From assembly GCF_020177375.1 (NCBI RefSeq), contig NZ_JAIWHV010000002.1, forward strand, positions 429,672 through 493,671: a stretch of 64,000 nucleotides of DNA, given 5' to 3'. This document shows, in pieces, positions 9,369-17,322 of this stretch (its first letter is position 1; the number at the start of each line of letters is the position of its first letter). The notes beneath the pieces were generated by a model. It did no database searches. It was given only the letters and a program-made list of their open reading frames with translations, and was not told the DNA's origin. The position numbers were made by a program, and so were the translations under genes. The stretch comes from Saliphagus infecundisoli (GTDB lineage Archaea; Halobacteriota; Halobacteria; Halobacteriales; Natrialbaceae).

Positions 9369-10687
9369 TCCTCGCCTCGCTCCTCGAGTTCCTCGCTCGC
9401 CTCGCTCACCCGCTCAACGCGCTCCTCGGCGTCCCCGCCGCCGTACTCGACGTCCCGGAAGGCGTCGGTGATCGTCGCGACCGGCTCGCGGGGGGCCCCC
9501 GACTCGACCGCCCGCCGGGCGACGTCGCCCGGCGTCGCGATCCGCGTCCGGGACAGCGACGAGGCCGCGACGACGGCCGCGAAAGCCTCCCGGATCCGCC
9601 CGCGGGCGGCCGAGGGCGCGTCGTCGCCGGCAGGCGTGTCCCCGGCTGGGGCTCCGGGGGACTCGCCTCCGGAGTCGCCCGGCCCGCCAAGCCGGGTCCG
9701 GATCGCGGCGAGCGCCCCGGCGACCGCCCCTGCGAGGGCGGCGGGAAGCTCCCTAAGCGGGAAGTCGCCGACGGTCGCCACCAGTGCCTCGAGCCGCCGC
9801 GAGGCCGCGACCACCGCGCCCAGCAGGGCGGAGACGACCAGCCCGGGGAGCGACCGGGCGTCGGCTCCCCCCTGGAGGGCGGCCCCGACGGCGAGCGCGA
9901 GGAGCGCGGCGAACGCCGCGGCGACGGTCGTCCCTCCACCGGGGATCGCCTCGAAGAGGCCCGATTCGGACCCCGAACTGCCCGCGCCCGCCCCGCTGGC
10001 GGCGTCGCCGGCCTCGCTCTCTGACTCGTCCCCGACGTCGGGGTCCTCGCCTGGCTCGGTCGCCCCCTCGTCGAGTTCGCCGTCGATCCCCTCGAGATCC
10101 TCCGCGTCGGGGGCGGTCCCCGAGCTCCCCTCGCCCTCCGGTGCGGATTCGGACGCGAGATCGCCGAGCTCGCCGCCCAGCGAGCCCAATCCGGGCGGGA
10201 CGCCGAGGTCGCCCTCGCGTTCCCCGGCTCGCCGCTGGCCCTGGCCGTAGCCCTCAAGGTCCTCGACGCCCTCGACGTCCTCCTCGCGGATGGCGTCGGC
10301 GGGAAGCTCCTCGCCGGCGCCGCCGACGGTCGCGAACACCGCGGCGACGCCCAGCAGCGCCGTGCCGGCCTCGCTGTCGCCGATCCCCTCGCGGATCGCC
10401 TCGACGCTCTCCTCGTCGGGGTCGGCGCCCGCGGGCGCGGCGCCGGGGTCGTCGGCCACGGCACTGGCGGCGGCGCCGCCGGCCGCGCCCGCGGTTTCGG
10501 GATCGGTCCGTTCGATCGCCTCCTCGCCGGCTCCGCCGGCGTCGGGGCTGTCCTCTAAGCTGCCGCCGGCCGGCGCCTCGCCCGTCAGCATCGGCAGGGC
10601 CGTCGCCGCGAGGGCGAGTCCGCCGATGGCGACCAGGAGGGCGACGGCCGGGAGCAGCCGGCTCCCGGCACGGGAGTCTCTCGGCAT
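9365..10687 (-). CDS. DUF4129 domain protein, first gene of the DUF58 operon
   Basis: 440 residues: an N-terminal signal-like membrane helix (about 12-30), a long low-complexity Gly/Glu/Asp/Ala extracellular region (about 35-235), membrane helices in the middle, and a C-terminal DUF4129 domain (about 345-430) with the typical TPGDVARRAVESG and ITDAFRDVEYG segments. DUF4129 usually follows transglutaminase-like proteins and is implicated in surface-protein processing. A TATA-like AACTGTAAGT lies about 25-35 bases upstream, so the operon promoter is probably here. The usual MoxR ATPase gene is not upstream. Confidence 0.82.
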   Translation of the reverse strand: MPRDSRAGSRLLPAVALLVAIGGLALAATALPMLTGEAPAGGSLEDSPDAGGAGEEAIERTDPETAGAAGGAAASAVADDPGAAPAGADPDEESVEAIREGIGDSEAGTALLGVAAVFATVGGAGEELPADAIREEDVEGVEDLEGYGQGQRRAGEREGDLGVPPGLGSLGGELGDLASESAPEGEGSSGTAPDAEDLEGIDGELDEGATEPGEDPDVGDESESEAGDAASGAGAGSSGSESGLFEAIPGGGTTVAAAFAALLALAVGAALQGGADARSLPGLVVSALLGAVVAASRRLEALVATVGDFPLRELPAALAGAVAGALAAIRTRLGGPGDSGGESPGAPAGDTPAGDDAPSAARGRIREAFAAVVAASSLSRTRIATPGDVARRAVESGAPREPVATITDAFRDVEYGGGDAEERVERVSEASEELEERGEE

Positions 10688-10754
10688 TGCCAGGGTATAC
10701 TGTCAGTCGCTACTTACAGTTTGTCGTCGCCCGCGGAGTCCACTCGGCGGGGCT

Positions 10755-11222
10755 CTACGAGCCCCAGAAGTTCTCGCGGCTGCCCAGCCGCTCGCGATCC
10801 GGTCCGCTCCTGCCTCCGTCGTCCGATTCGGTTTCCTCGCTCCCCTCGGCGTCCTCGCCCTCCTCGCCGGCGTCCTCCAGGTCGCCCTCCATCGGGAGGC
10901 GCTCTACTTCCTCGGCGCGGGCGTGGTTGCTGTGGACCCGGGTGATCTCGACTCTGGCGCGGACCTCCGGGAGGAGGCCGTCGACCATCACGATGAAGCC
11001 GTCGTCGGTCCGGCCGACGCCGGCGCCGCTCTCGTGCATGTCCTCGACGTCGATGACGACCTCCTCGCCGGGCTTGACGGGCTGGGTTTTCAGGTCCTGA
11101 ATCGGCTGGCTGTAGTGGTTACACCACTCCTTGCCGCCCCGGTCGCCGTAGTGGCGACACCCCATCCCGTGTATCTGCTCGTCGAAGCTCGGGCAGTCGT
11201 CGGCGAGTGGACAGTCCGCCAT
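10755..11222 (-). CDS. TRAM domain protein with N-terminal Cys/His cluster
   Basis: 155 residues. A TRAM RNA-binding domain at about 50-110 (GEEVVIDVEDMHESGAGVG, then DGFIVMVDG and a basic-hydrophobic end). Before it lies a compact Cys/His set, Cys4, Cys10, Cys22, His24, Cys34 and His36, which could bind zinc or another metal. The last 45 residues are an acidic, disordered tail. Stand-alone archaeal TRAM proteins act as RNA chaperones; here the Cys/His part adds a second module. The gene is divergent from etfB with its own TATA-like TGTTTAACG about 27 bases before the ATG. Confidence 0.85.
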   Translation of the reverse strand: MADCPLADDCPSFDEQIHGMGCRHYGDRGGKEWCNHYSQPIQDLKTQPVKPGEEVVIDVEDMHESGAGVGRTDDGFIVMVDGLLPEVRARVEITRVHSNHARAEEVERLPMEGDLEDAGEEGEDAEGSEETESDDGGRSGPDRERLGSRENFWGS

Positions 11223-11333
11223 GGGGTTCAGTAGCCAGAGTAGCGTTAAACAGCTTGCGACTCGGATAGGCGTCGGAATCGCTGTGCTCGCAGGCGCCGG
11301 AAAACCCCCGACTCGACCCCTGGGCGCACGCTT

Positions 11334-11348
11334 CCGAAAACGTTTACG
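11334..11348 (+). promoter_or_regulatory. BRE/TATA promoter of etfBA
   Basis: CCGAAAA (11334-11340, BRE-like) runs directly into CGTTTACG (11341-11348, TATA-like), 22-29 bases before the etfB ATG at 11370. The spacing predicts an essentially leaderless transcript, which is common in haloarchaea. Confidence 0.6.
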
Positions 11349-11369
11349 GCACGGCGAGGGGAACGTTCG

Positions 11370-12170
11370 ATGATGAAGGTTCTCGTTGCGGTGACGGAGG
11401 TGACGACCGTCGACGACGAGTTCGAGATCGACGGGCTCGCGATCGACGACCGCTATCTCGGCGCCGACATGAACGAGTGGGACGAGTACGCCGTCGAGGA
11501 GGCCGTCCAGCTCGCAGAGGACGGCGTCGCCGACGAGGTCGTGACGGCGACGGTCGGTCCCGAGGAGGCAGAGGAGACGATCCGACAGGCGCTGGCGAAA
11601 GGCGCCGACCGCGCGATACGGGTCTGGGACGACGACTGCGCGGCGGCCGACCTGCTCGACGTCGGCGCGAAGACCGCCCTCCTCGCGGGCGTCGTCGCCC
11701 GCGAGGAGCCCGACCTCGTCCTCACGGGGGTCCAGTCGGGCGACGCCGGCTTCATGGCCACCGGCGTCTCGCTGGCCGCCGACGTCGGCTGCCAGTGGGC
11801 CGCCGTCGTCAACGACCTCGAGCTCTCTCCCGAAGAGGGAACGGCCGACGTCCGCCGCGAACTGGAAGGCGGCGTTGAGGAACTCACGACGGTGGAGCTG
11901 CCGGCCGTGCTCACGATCCAGACCGGGATCAACGAGCCTCGATACGCGAGCCTTCGGGGGATCCGCTCGGCCCAGAGCAAGGAGCTAGAGCACGTGACCC
12001 CCGGCGAACTCGGGATCGAGCCGGCGACGATCGAGGGGGCGCTCCGGCTGATCGGGATGGCCGAGCCCGACGTCGAGTCCGAGGCGACGGTTCTCGAGGG
12101 GAGCGCCGAGGAGAGCGCCGCCGAACTCGCCGCCGTCCTCCGCGAGCGGGGCGTGGGGGTGGAGGGATGA
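11370..12170 (+). CDS. etfB: Electron transfer flavoprotein beta subunit
   Basis: 266 residues of the FixA/EtfB family. With EtfA it forms an FAD-containing heterodimer that takes electrons from acyl-CoA or other dehydrogenases and passes them to the quinone pool. Visible: the N-terminal KVLVAVTEV strand, the AMP/nucleotide region LTGVQSGDAGF in the middle, and the family signature QTGINEPRYASLRGI near residue 190. The stop overlaps the etfA start by 4 bases (ATGA). ATGATG allows two adjacent starts; either fits. No dehydrogenase or ETF:quinone oxidoreductase gene is adjacent. Confidence 0.93.
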   Translation: MMKVLVAVTEVTTVDDEFEIDGLAIDDRYLGADMNEWDEYAVEEAVQLAEDGVADEVVTATVGPEEAEETIRQALAKGADRAIRVWDDDCAAADLLDVGAKTALLAGVVAREEPDLVLTGVQSGDAGFMATGVSLAADVGCQWAAVVNDLELSPEEGTADVRRELEGGVEELTTVELPAVLTIQTGINEPRYASLRGIRSAQSKELEHVTPGELGIEPATIEGALRLIGMAEPDVESEATVLEGSAEESAAELAAVLRERGVGVEG

Positions 12171-13129
12171 GCGCCCCGAGCCCGGACGTCCTGGCGATCG
12201 CCGAACACCGCCGCGGGGACCTGCGGGACGTAAGCGACCAGCTGGTGACCGCCGGTAGCGAACTCGCGGGGGCGACCGGCGGCGACCTCCACGTCGCCGT
12301 CGTCAGCGGCGACGTCGAGGCGTTCGGCCGGAAGGCAAACCGCGAGGGCGTCGACGTCGTCCACACCGTCGCCGACGGCGAGGAGTTCAACCACGACGTC
12401 TACGTCCAGGCCGTCGAGGCCCTCGTCGAGGAAGTCGACCCGCGATACCTGCTCGCGCCCAACAGCGTCAACGGACTCGACTACGTCCCCGCGGTCGCCC
12501 GGCGGCTGGCCCTCCCGCTCGTCACGGACGTCGTCGATATCGAGGCCGAGCCGCTGGTGGCGACCCGCGAGATGTACGGCGGGAAAGTCGAAACCGAAAT
12601 CGAGGTCGCGGACGACCGGGCCGTCCTGACGATCCGGGCCGGCGAGTGGCCCGCCACGACCGACACCGGCGACGCGAGCGTCGAACCGTTCGAACTCGAG
12701 ATCGACGAGTCGCGGGTCGGCTCCTCGGTCAACGGCTTCGAGGAGGTCGGAGGTGGCGACGTCGACATCACCGAAGCCGACGTGCTGGTCAGCGTGGGTC
12801 GGGGGATCGACGACGAGGAGAACTTGGAGCTGATCCACGATCTGGCCGACGCACTCGGTGCGACTGTCTCGGCCTCCCGGCCGATCGTCGACGCCGGCTG
12901 GCTCGAGAAGGGGCGCCAGGTCGGCCAGTCCGGCAAGGTCGTGACCCCCGACGTCTACATCGCCGTCGGCATCTCGGGGGCCGTCCAGCACGTCGCCGGA
13001 ATGAAAGGCTCCGAGACGATCGTCGCGATCAACACCGATCCGTCGGCGCCGATCATGGACATCGCCGACTACGCGATCCACGACGACCTGTTCGAGGTCG
13101 TCCCCGCGCTGATCGAGGAGTTCGAGTAG
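12167..13129 (+). CDS. etfA: Electron transfer flavoprotein alpha subunit
   Basis: 320 residues of the FixB/EtfA family; binds the redox-active FAD of the ETF heterodimer. The N-terminal EtfAB Rossmann-like domain spans about 1-185, followed by the FAD-binding domain with the signature [20 protein letters not shown], then [17 protein letters not shown] and [10 protein letters not shown] near the end. Length is normal and all FAD-contact segments are present. Translationally coupled to etfB. Role inferred: feeds electrons from soluble flavin dehydrogenases into the respiratory chain. Confidence 0.94.
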   Translation: MSAPSPDVLAIAEHRRGDLRDVSDQLVTAGSELAGATGGDLHVAVVSGDVEAFGRKANREGVDVVHTVADGEEFNHDVYVQAVEALVEEVDPRYLLAPNSVNGLDYVPAVARRLALPLVTDVVDIEAEPLVATREMYGGKVETEIEVADDRAVLTIRAGEWPATTDTGDASVEPFELEIDESRVGSSVNGFEEVGGGDVDITEADVLVSVGRGIDDEENLELIHDLADALGATVSASRPIVDAGWLEKGRQVGQSGKVVTPDVYIAVGISGAVQHVAGMKGSETIVAINTDPSAPIMDIADYAIHDDLFEVVPALIEEFE

Positions 13130-13172
13130 CCCCGGAGTTCCGAGGGTCCCGGTCGACGCCATCGGACAGTCG

Positions 13173-13180
13173 ATTTATAC
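13173..13180 (+). promoter_or_regulatory. TATA box of the M50 protease gene
   Basis: ATTTATAC lies 24-31 bases before the ATG at 13204 in an otherwise GC-rich stretch, predicting a leaderless or very short-leader transcript. Confidence 0.55.
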
Positions 13181-13203
13181 GTGGCAAGCGCCAATCGCCC
13201 ACG

Positions 13204-14328
13204 ATGGCCGATGCGGACGTCCCCGACGCTGGCCTCCCTCCCGAGACGATCGACCCGCTGTTTGCGGTCTACGAGACCCGGGCCGAGGGCGACACCTTGG
13301 TCTACTACGGCGACCCCCAGGTTCCCCCTGAGCCGCTGATGCGTCGGCTCTGGCCCCAGTTCCGCGAGGCGGGCTACGAGGCGCGGTTGACGACCCGCCA
13401 CGGCGAGTACGTCATCGTCGCCGAGCCGGCGAGTTCGGGGATCGAGGGGATCCCGTGGACGAACGTCGTCCTCTTCCTCGCGACGGTGGTCTCGACGCTG
13501 CTCGTGGGATCACAGTGGTACTACGTCGATCCGATCGCGAACCCCGCCGAAGCGGCGCTAACGGCCTGGCCGTTCACCGTCGCGATCATGGGCGTCCTGG
13601 GGGTCCACGAGATGGGTCACTACGTGATGAGCCGCTATCACGACGTGGACGCCTCCCTGCCCTACTTCCTCCCGGTGCCGACGCTGATCGGGACGATGGG
13701 CGCGGTGATCCGGATCAAGAGCCGGATGCCCGACCGGAAGGCGCTGTTCGACATCGGCGTCGCCGGCCCGCTCGCCGGCCTGGTCGCCACCGTGATCGTG
13801 ACGGTGATCGGGCTTCACCTCGATCCGGTGACCGCCCCCCCGGGATTGGCAAGCGACCCGAACGCGATCGCGATCCAGCTGGGCTACCCGCCGCTGCTTG
13901 AGCTGCTCGCGGCCGCGGTCGACCGGCCCCTGTACGGCGGCGATCCCGCGACGGGCGTCAACCCCGTCGTCGTCGGCGGCTGGGTCGGGATGCTCGTCAC
14001 CTTCCTCAACCTGATTCCGGTCGGCCAGTTAGACGGCGGCCACATCCTGCGGGCGGTCGCCGGCGAGTACCAGGAGACGATCGCGGGGCTGGTTCCCCTG
14101 GCGCTGTTCGGCCTCGCGGGCTACCTCTACTACGTCGAGAACTACAGCGGCAACTCGGTGTTCGTCTGGGTGTTCTGGGGACTGTTCGCGCTCGTGCTCG
14201 CCCGCGTCGGACCGGCCCACCCGGTCGACGACCAGCGGCTGGGCCCCGGCCGGATCGCCCTCGGGCTCCTCACGTTCGCCCTCGGGGCGCTCTGTTTCAT
14301 GCCGGTACCCGTCGAGATCGTCGGCTAA
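13204..14328 (+). CDS. Site-2 protease family M50 membrane metalloprotease
   Basis: 374 residues. After an N-terminal soluble domain of about 80 residues come six or more membrane helices. The zinc-binding HEMGH is at 135-139 and the second catalytic element, VGQLDGGH, at about 273-280; both are complete, so the enzyme should be active. Intramembrane M50 proteases release membrane-anchored regulators or clear signal peptides; the substrate is unknown here. Unlike the second M50 protein in this window it has no CBS domains. It is convergent with thiL, the stop codons overlapping by 3 bases. Confidence 0.88.
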   Translation: MADADVPDAGLPPETIDPLFAVYETRAEGDTLVYYGDPQVPPEPLMRRLWPQFREAGYEARLTTRHGEYVIVAEPASSGIEGIPWTNVVLFLATVVSTLLVGSQWYYVDPIANPAEAALTAWPFTVAIMGVLGVHEMGHYVMSRYHDVDASLPYFLPVPTLIGTMGAVIRIKSRMPDRKALFDIGVAGPLAGLVATVIVTVIGLHLDPVTAPPGLASDPNAIAIQLGYPPLLELLAAAVDRPLYGGDPATGVNPVVVGGWVGMLVTFLNLIPVGQLDGGHILRAVAGEYQETIAGLVPLALFGLAGYLYYVENYSGNSVFVWVFWGLFALVLARVGPAHPVDDQRLGPGRIALGLLTFALGALCFMPVPVEIVG

Positions 14329-15200
14329 TGGGTGTACCCCTCGTCGGCGAGTGTCTCGCCGTCCATCACCACTCCCTCCTCGCGGACCGTCCCGATCCTC
14401 GCGATCGCGACCTCGGTGGCCGCCTCGAGCTCCCGGAGACGGTCCTCGGGAACCGCGAAGACGAGCTCGAAGTCCTCGCCGAACGTCGTCGCCGGCTCGA
14501 GCGCCTCCTTTCGACCCCCGGCGACCTCCGCCAGCGCCCCGGCGACCGGGATCGCCCCGGAGTCGACCGCGAAGCCGCAGTCGCCGGCCTCGGCGAGCTG
14601 GTGGAGCGACCGGGCGAGCCCGTCGCTTACGTCCATCATCGCGGTCGCGTGGGGGGCGAGCGCCCGGCCGGCCGCCACTCGAGGCGTGAAGCGGAAGAGC
14701 TCGTTCGCTCTCTCGGTCTCCCCTCGGCCGAACAGCTCGAGGGCGGCGGCGCTCCGTCCGAGTTCGCCGGTGACACAGACGGCGTCGCCGGGGCGGGCGC
14801 CCGCACGGCGGACCGATCCAGTCTCGGGGACGCGGCCGATGGCGGTCGTCGCGGTCGTGAACTCGGTGTGTGAATCGAGGTCGCCGCCGACGTACTCCGC
14901 GCCGACCGCCTCGCAGACGTCGCTCGCGCCGCCGACGAACGCCCGGAGCTCCCCCTCCTCGAACTCGCTGTCGGCGTAGACCGCGACCGCCGCGACGGCC
15001 TCCGCTCCCATCGCGCCGATATCGGACAGCGAAGCGCCGACGGCCCGCCAGCCCGCGGTGTATCTGGTGGTCCCGTCGGGGAAGTCGGTCGTCTCGTGGA
15101 GCATGTCGGTCGTCACGACCAGCCCGTCGACGACCGCGGCGTCGTCGCCCGCGGGATCGAGTTCGCCCGCGAGCATCGCGAGTGCGGCGCGTTCGTCCAT
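14325..15200 (-). CDS. thiL: Thiamine-monophosphate kinase
   Basis: Phosphorylates thiamine monophosphate to thiamine diphosphate, the last step of cofactor synthesis. 291 residues of the AIR-synthase/PurM-like ATP-binding fold: Asp-rich magnesium site GDDAAVV near residue 19, VTTDMLHETTDF, the ASLSDIGAMGA loop, and VSDGLARSLHQL for ATP/Mg binding. The N terminus is short, lacking the longer lead of bacterial ThiL; ATG 15200 is the first usable start and the frame upstream has no similarity. No other thi genes are adjacent. Confidence 0.92.
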   Translation of the reverse strand: MDERAALAMLAGELDPAGDDAAVVDGLVVTTDMLHETTDFPDGTTRYTAGWRAVGASLSDIGAMGAEAVAAVAVYADSEFEEGELRAFVGGASDVCEAVGAEYVGGDLDSHTEFTTATTAIGRVPETGSVRRAGARPGDAVCVTGELGRSAAALELFGRGETERANELFRFTPRVAAGRALAPHATAMMDVSDGLARSLHQLAEAGDCGFAVDSGAIPVAGALAEVAGGRKEALEPATTFGEDFELVFAVPEDRLRELEAATEVAIARIGTVREEGVVMDGETLADEGYTH

Positions 15201-15265
15201 GGCGGGCGTTTCGGGCCGGAGGCGAAAAGCGGTGTGGAACCGCAGACGAGGCGACAACGACGTCC

Positions 15266-15270
15266 TTAAA
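15266..15270 (+). promoter_or_regulatory. TATA element of the S19e gene
   Basis: TTAAA within CGTCCTTAAATG lies 26-30 bases before the ATG at 15296, the standard distance for a leaderless haloarchaeal ribosomal-protein transcript. Confidence 0.5.
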
Positions 15271-15295
15271 TGCCGCGACGGGAAAGAAAACCCCA

Positions 15296-15751
15296 ATGGC
15301 TACGATGTACGACGTCCCGGCCGAGGACCTCATCGAGGCCCTCGCCGAGGACTTCGCGGACCGACTCGAGGAACCCGACTGGGCGCAGTTCGCAAAGACC
15401 GGCGCCGGCCGCGAGCTCCCCCCCGAACAGCCCGACTTCTGGGCGACCCGGGCGGCGAGCCTGCTCCGGAAGGTCGCCGACCGCGAGCCGATCGGCGTCG
15501 AACGGCTCTCGACGGAGTACGGCAACGCCAAACGCGGCTCGAACCGCTACCAGGTCGCGCCCGCCAAACGCGCCGACGGTTCCCGGAGCCTGATCCGGAC
15601 GATCCTCCAGCAACTAGAGGAGGAGGGCTTGGTCGAGATCGGCGAGGGCGAGGGCCGGCGGGTCACCGCTGAGGGCCGCAGCCTCCTCGACGACACCGCG
15701 GGCGAGGTCCTGGAGGAACTCGACCGTCCGGAACTCGAGCGCTACGCGTAG
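15296..15751 (+). CDS. rps19e: 30S ribosomal protein S19e
   Basis: 151 residues. Component of the small subunit, specific to archaea and eukaryotes and needed for late pre-rRNA maturation in eukaryotes. The sequence follows the family: [18 protein letters not shown] at the start, [15 protein letters not shown], the basic loop [18 protein letters not shown] and a winged-helix end [15 protein letters not shown] 15296 immediately precedes the conserved MYDVPA. It heads an S19e-PDCD5 pair that is widely conserved in archaea. Confidence 0.97.
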   Translation: MATMYDVPAEDLIEALAEDFADRLEEPDWAQFAKTGAGRELPPEQPDFWATRAASLLRKVADREPIGVERLSTEYGNAKRGSNRYQVAPAKRADGSRSLIRTILQQLEEEGLVEIGEGEGRRVTAEGRSLLDDTAGEVLEELDRPELERYA

Positions 15752-15804
15752 GCCGGTCGCCGGTAGCCGTAATCATTTTCTCTCCGGCGGCGCAACCCCG
15801 ACGT

Positions 15805-16161
15805 ATGAGCGAGAACTCCGACGACGAACTCGAGCAACTCCGCGAGGAACGACTCGAAGAGCTCCAGGACCAAGCCGGCGGCGAGGGCGGCGAGGAGGCC
15901 GCAGCTCAGCGCGAGGCCGCCCAGCAGCAAGCCGAGGCCCAGAAGAAGGCCCTGTTGCGCCAGTATCTCTCCGACGACGCCAGAAAGCGGCTCAACACGG
16001 TCAAGATGAGCAAGCCCGACTTCGGCGAGAAGGTCGAACAGCAGGTCGTCGCCTTAGCCCAGAGCGGGCGGATCCAGGGCAAGATCGACGACGAGAAGAT
16101 GCGCCAGATCCTGAACGAACTGAAACCCGAGGAGAAGAGCTTCGACATCCGCCGGCGGTAG
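15805..16161 (+). CDS. DNA-binding protein of the PDCD5 family
   Basis: 118 residues, an archaeal homologue of human PDCD5. A charged coiled-coil-like N-terminal half (many Glu/Gln/Ala heptads, about 5-48) is followed by the three-helix core with [37 protein letters not shown] and the end [10 protein letters not shown]. The family binds double-stranded nucleic acid; its cellular role in archaea is unsettled. It sits 53 bases after S19e and 1 base before the next gene, so it is cotranscribed with translation-related genes. Confidence 0.93.
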   Translation: MSENSDDELEQLREERLEELQDQAGGEGGEEAAAQREAAQQQAEAQKKALLRQYLSDDARKRLNTVKMSKPDFGEKVEQQVVALAQSGRIQGKIDDEKMRQILNELKPEEKSFDIRRR

Positions 16162-16162
16162 G

Positions 16163-16747
16163 ATGCGGCTGGGCCTGCTCTACAGCGGCGGCAAGGACTC
16201 GACGCTGGCGGCGTTGCTCCTCGCGGAGTTCTACGACGTCACGCTCGCGACCGCCCACTTCGGGGTGACCGACGACTGGAAACACGCGCGGGCGACCGCC
16301 CGCGAGCTCGACTTCCCCTTCGAGCGGATCGAACTCGACTGCGACGTCGCCCGCGAGGCCGCAGACCGGATCCGCGAGGACGGTTTCCCCAGACACGGCA
16401 TCGAGCACGTCCACCGCCACGCCCTGGAAGCCGTGGCGCGGGAGGGGTTCGACGCCGTCGCTGACGGAACCCGCCGGGACGACCGCGTGCCGACGGTCTC
16501 GCGGGCCCAGGCCCAGAGCTTGGAGGACCGCCACGACGTCGACTACATCGCGCCGCTGTCGGGCTTCGGCCGGAGCGCCGTCGACGACCTCGTCGACGCC
16601 CAGCTGGACGTCACCGTCGGCCCGAGTGCGAAAATCACGCGTGCGGATTACGAGGCGGAGCTCCGGGCGCTGGTCGCCGACGACGGCGGAGCGATCGAGG
16701 AGTACTTCCCCGACCACGAACAGACCCACGTCACCGGCGTCCGGTAG
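16163..16747 (+). CDS. PP-loop ATP pyrophosphatase family protein (DUF7411-like)
   Basis: 194 residues with a textbook PP-loop SGGKDS at 8-13 near the N terminus, the nucleotide-binding mark of enzymes that adenylate a substrate and release pyrophosphate (tRNA thiolases, asparagine and GMP synthetases, diphthamide ligases). Other segments seen are GVTDDWKHAR, VADGTRRDDRVPTVSR and PLSGFGRS, all conserved-looking. It lacks the CxxC pairs of tRNA thiolases, so substrate activation for a non-thiolation reaction is more likely. Linked to S19e and PDCD5 by a 1-base gap; a tRNA or ribosome modification role is an inference from that. Confidence 0.8.
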   Translation: MRLGLLYSGGKDSTLAALLLAEFYDVTLATAHFGVTDDWKHARATARELDFPFERIELDCDVAREAADRIREDGFPRHGIEHVHRHALEAVAREGFDAVADGTRRDDRVPTVSRAQAQSLEDRHDVDYIAPLSGFGRSAVDDLVDAQLDVTVGPSAKITRADYEAELRALVADDGGAIEEYFPDHEQTHVTGVR

Positions 16748-17113
16748 CTACTCCTCGTCGGCGTCGCTCGTCGCCTCCCCCTCCTCGCTGCTTCCGTCCG
16801 CACTCTCGCTTTCGGCTTCAAGGTCGTCCTCTCCGAGCAGGTCGCTGACGTACTGGGCCTCCCACTCCCGGCGGGCCTCGATCTCGCGGCGACCCCGGCG
16901 GGTCACCGAGTAGACGTTCGTCCGGCGGTCCGCCTCCCCCTTTTCGAGAAGCCCCTTGTCGACCAGGGTGTCGAGGTTGGGGTAGAGCCGTCCGTGATGG
17001 ATCTCCTTTTCGTAGTAGTCCTCGAGTTCGTCCTTGATCGCGAGCCCGTGGGGCTCGGTGAGTCCGGCGGCCACGTACAACAGGTCGCGCTGGAACCCGG
17101 TCAGGTCGTACAT
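16748..17113 (-). CDS. PadR family transcriptional regulator
   Basis: 121 residues. Winged helix at about 1-85 with TGFQRDLLYVAAGL, the recognition segment HGRLYPNLDTLVDKGLLEKG, and the wing RRTNVYSVTRRG, followed by a short dimer helix and an acidic tail. The family usually acts as a ligand-responsive repressor. A near-twin lies at 29546-29818. The start ATG 17113 is the MYDLTG start typical of the family; an upstream ATG at 17137 would overlap the promoter. TATA-like TCTTTAACG lies about 28 bases upstream and overlaps an inverted-repeat half-site, suggesting autoregulation. Confidence 0.88.
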   Translation of the reverse strand: MYDLTGFQRDLLYVAAGLTEPHGLAIKDELEDYYEKEIHHGRLYPNLDTLVDKGLLEKGEADRRTNVYSVTRRGRREIEARREWEAQYVSDLLGEDDLEAESESADGSSEEGEATSDADEE

Positions 17114-17119
17114 GGGACC

Positions 17120-17216
17120 ATCTACGACAATGAGCACGTTAAAGATACTGGATCAACGCACTCGGAACGCCGATTTTCGCCCGTTCATATTCGAAATCGT
17201 AGATAGCTGAGTATCT
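17120..17216. promoter_or_regulatory. Paired inverted half-sites between padR and hisS
   Basis: ATCTACGA (17120-17127) is mirrored by TCGTAGAT (17197-17204), and AGATACT (17143-17149) by AGTATCT (17210-17216). The AGATACT copy overlaps the TATA/BRE region of padR. These are plausible PadR operator half-sites or a looping arrangement. The region is AT-richer than the genes beside it. Confidence 0.45.
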
Positions 17217-17322
17217 GATTGATCGGGCGGGGATCGCGCGACCGTGGGGCGATGGCGTCGGGGACGAACCCGCCGAGGGGGCGAACGGAAGCCAGAAGTG
17301 ACCCGTGACCGAACGGGCGGGC

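Noticed and set aside
11453..13162. A 569-codon minus-strand frame over etfBA
   Set aside because: It is the antisense shadow of two clearly identified ETF subunits; its composition is Asp/Val/Arg-rich without family similarity.
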